A DNA stretch of 12,150 nucleotides from Candidatus Roizmanbacteria bacterium (lineage in GTDB: Bacteria; Patescibacteriota; Microgenomatia; UBA1406; GWC2-37-13): the NCBI GenBank assembly GCA_026395475.1, contig JAPLYQ010000086.1, positions 1 through 12,150 on the forward strand, given 5' to 3'. How positions within the stretch are numbered: the stretch's first letter is position 1; the number at the start of each line of letters is the position of its first letter. Below the pieces are notes generated by a model that ran no database searches, was not told the DNA's origin, and saw only the letters and a list, made by a program, of their open reading frames with translations. Shown in pieces: positions 11,795 through 12,150 of the stretch. The translations under genes and the position numbers were made by a program.

Positions 11795-12150
11795 TCAAAT
11801 TGTGTTGCCGATGACTAGAATTACAAATATTCCGAAGGTATGTAATATATAGGCAATGAAGAAAAACTGTTTTAAAGAAATTTTTTTTATCGTTGCCATT
11901 AAAGCAATCCCCACCTCTGTTGGAAGAGGGGAAGCAATAAAGATTGCGGCAATTATGGGCAATAAATAATCATTAAATTGATGAAATATTTTTTTTGTGG
12001 TTTTTCTTACAAATAAGAATGGCTTTTCATTTTTAATTTTCTCAATTTCATCAATAAAAGAATGACGAATAAATAAGAAAATGAATGTATCACCCAATAA
12101 TGCTCCAATACCCCCAATAAATCCTGCAAGGATTAGGTTTTGCTGTTTTG
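11795..12150 (-). CDS. VTT/SNARE-associated-like membrane protein, N-terminus beyond window
   Basis: An open frame on the minus strand runs from the right edge to a TGA at 11795, giving at least 118 residues. A TTG at 12097 is a possible start, but the frame stays open with sensible protein sequence (NLILAGFIGGIGALLGD) to the edge, so the gene is cut. Gly-rich GALLGDTFIFLF, a charged loop (about EKIKNEKPFLFVRKTTKK), then LLPIIAAIFIASPLPTEVG and a last span ending IGNTI resemble the VTT/DedA-like membrane domain, though the usual Gly-Arg after the first motif is absent (IRHSF). Members move lipids or ions across membranes. Assignment to family is moderate, role unknown. Confidence 0.65.
   Translation of the reverse strand, partial: KQQNLILAGFIGGIGALLGDTFIFLFIRHSFIDEIEKIKNEKPFLFVRKTTKKIFHQFNDYLLPIIAAIFIASPLPTEVGIALMATIKKISLKQFFFIAYILHTFGIFVILVIGNTI

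Overview
This is an AT-rich, densely packed bacterial window that uses the standard code (TGA acts as a stop). It has about 20 genes. No gap between genes exceeds about 160 bases, and there is no tRNA, rRNA, CRISPR array, insertion sequence or phage gene. Small proteins, many short membrane proteins of unnamed families, mixed gene order and near-absence of Shine-Dalgarno sequences fit an ultra-small, host-dependent bacterium of the Candidate Phyla Radiation (Patescibacteria, perhaps Microgenomates-like). That placement is inference: there is no marker gene here.

Layout, left to right. The end of a DUF4256 protein and a small 3-TM protein face a MarR repressor. MarR shares a divergent control region (about 965-1071) with a tiny stand-alone sigma-70 region 4 protein; the region holds a perfect 22-bp palindrome in the marR promoter and a second inverted repeat. 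Next come an isoprenylcysteine-methyltransferase-like membrane enzyme, a long pilin-like protein with two Cys-containing C-terminal repeats, an SRPBCC protein with a DUF1801 protein, a small Cys/His membrane protein with a SemiSWEET transporter, and a 4-TM protein.

From 5.3 to 7.6 kb there is a two-gene minus-strand unit (membrane-anchored beta protein, then PAP2 lipid phosphatase), a DUF4180 protein and a nucleotidyltransferase-like protein. From 7.8 to 12.15 kb there is an unnamed Cys-conserved membrane-associated protein, a GT4 glycosyltransferase, a double-PAS protein broken by a one-base frameshift, MntP (Mn export), a PlsC-type acyltransferase and a VTT-like membrane protein cut by the window end.

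The genes do not form one pathway. Common themes are the envelope (PAP2, PlsC, GT4, ICMT-like, VTT, pilin) and small regulators (MarR, sigma region 4, PAS). The strongest unifying signal is in transcription. At least 12 genes have a TATAAT/TATACT-like -10 box, often with an upstream TGn, ending only 5-11 (usually 6-7) bases before the start codon. These transcripts should be leaderless or nearly so. PlsC is the exception: it has a short leader with a nine-codon upstream ORF overlapping its start.
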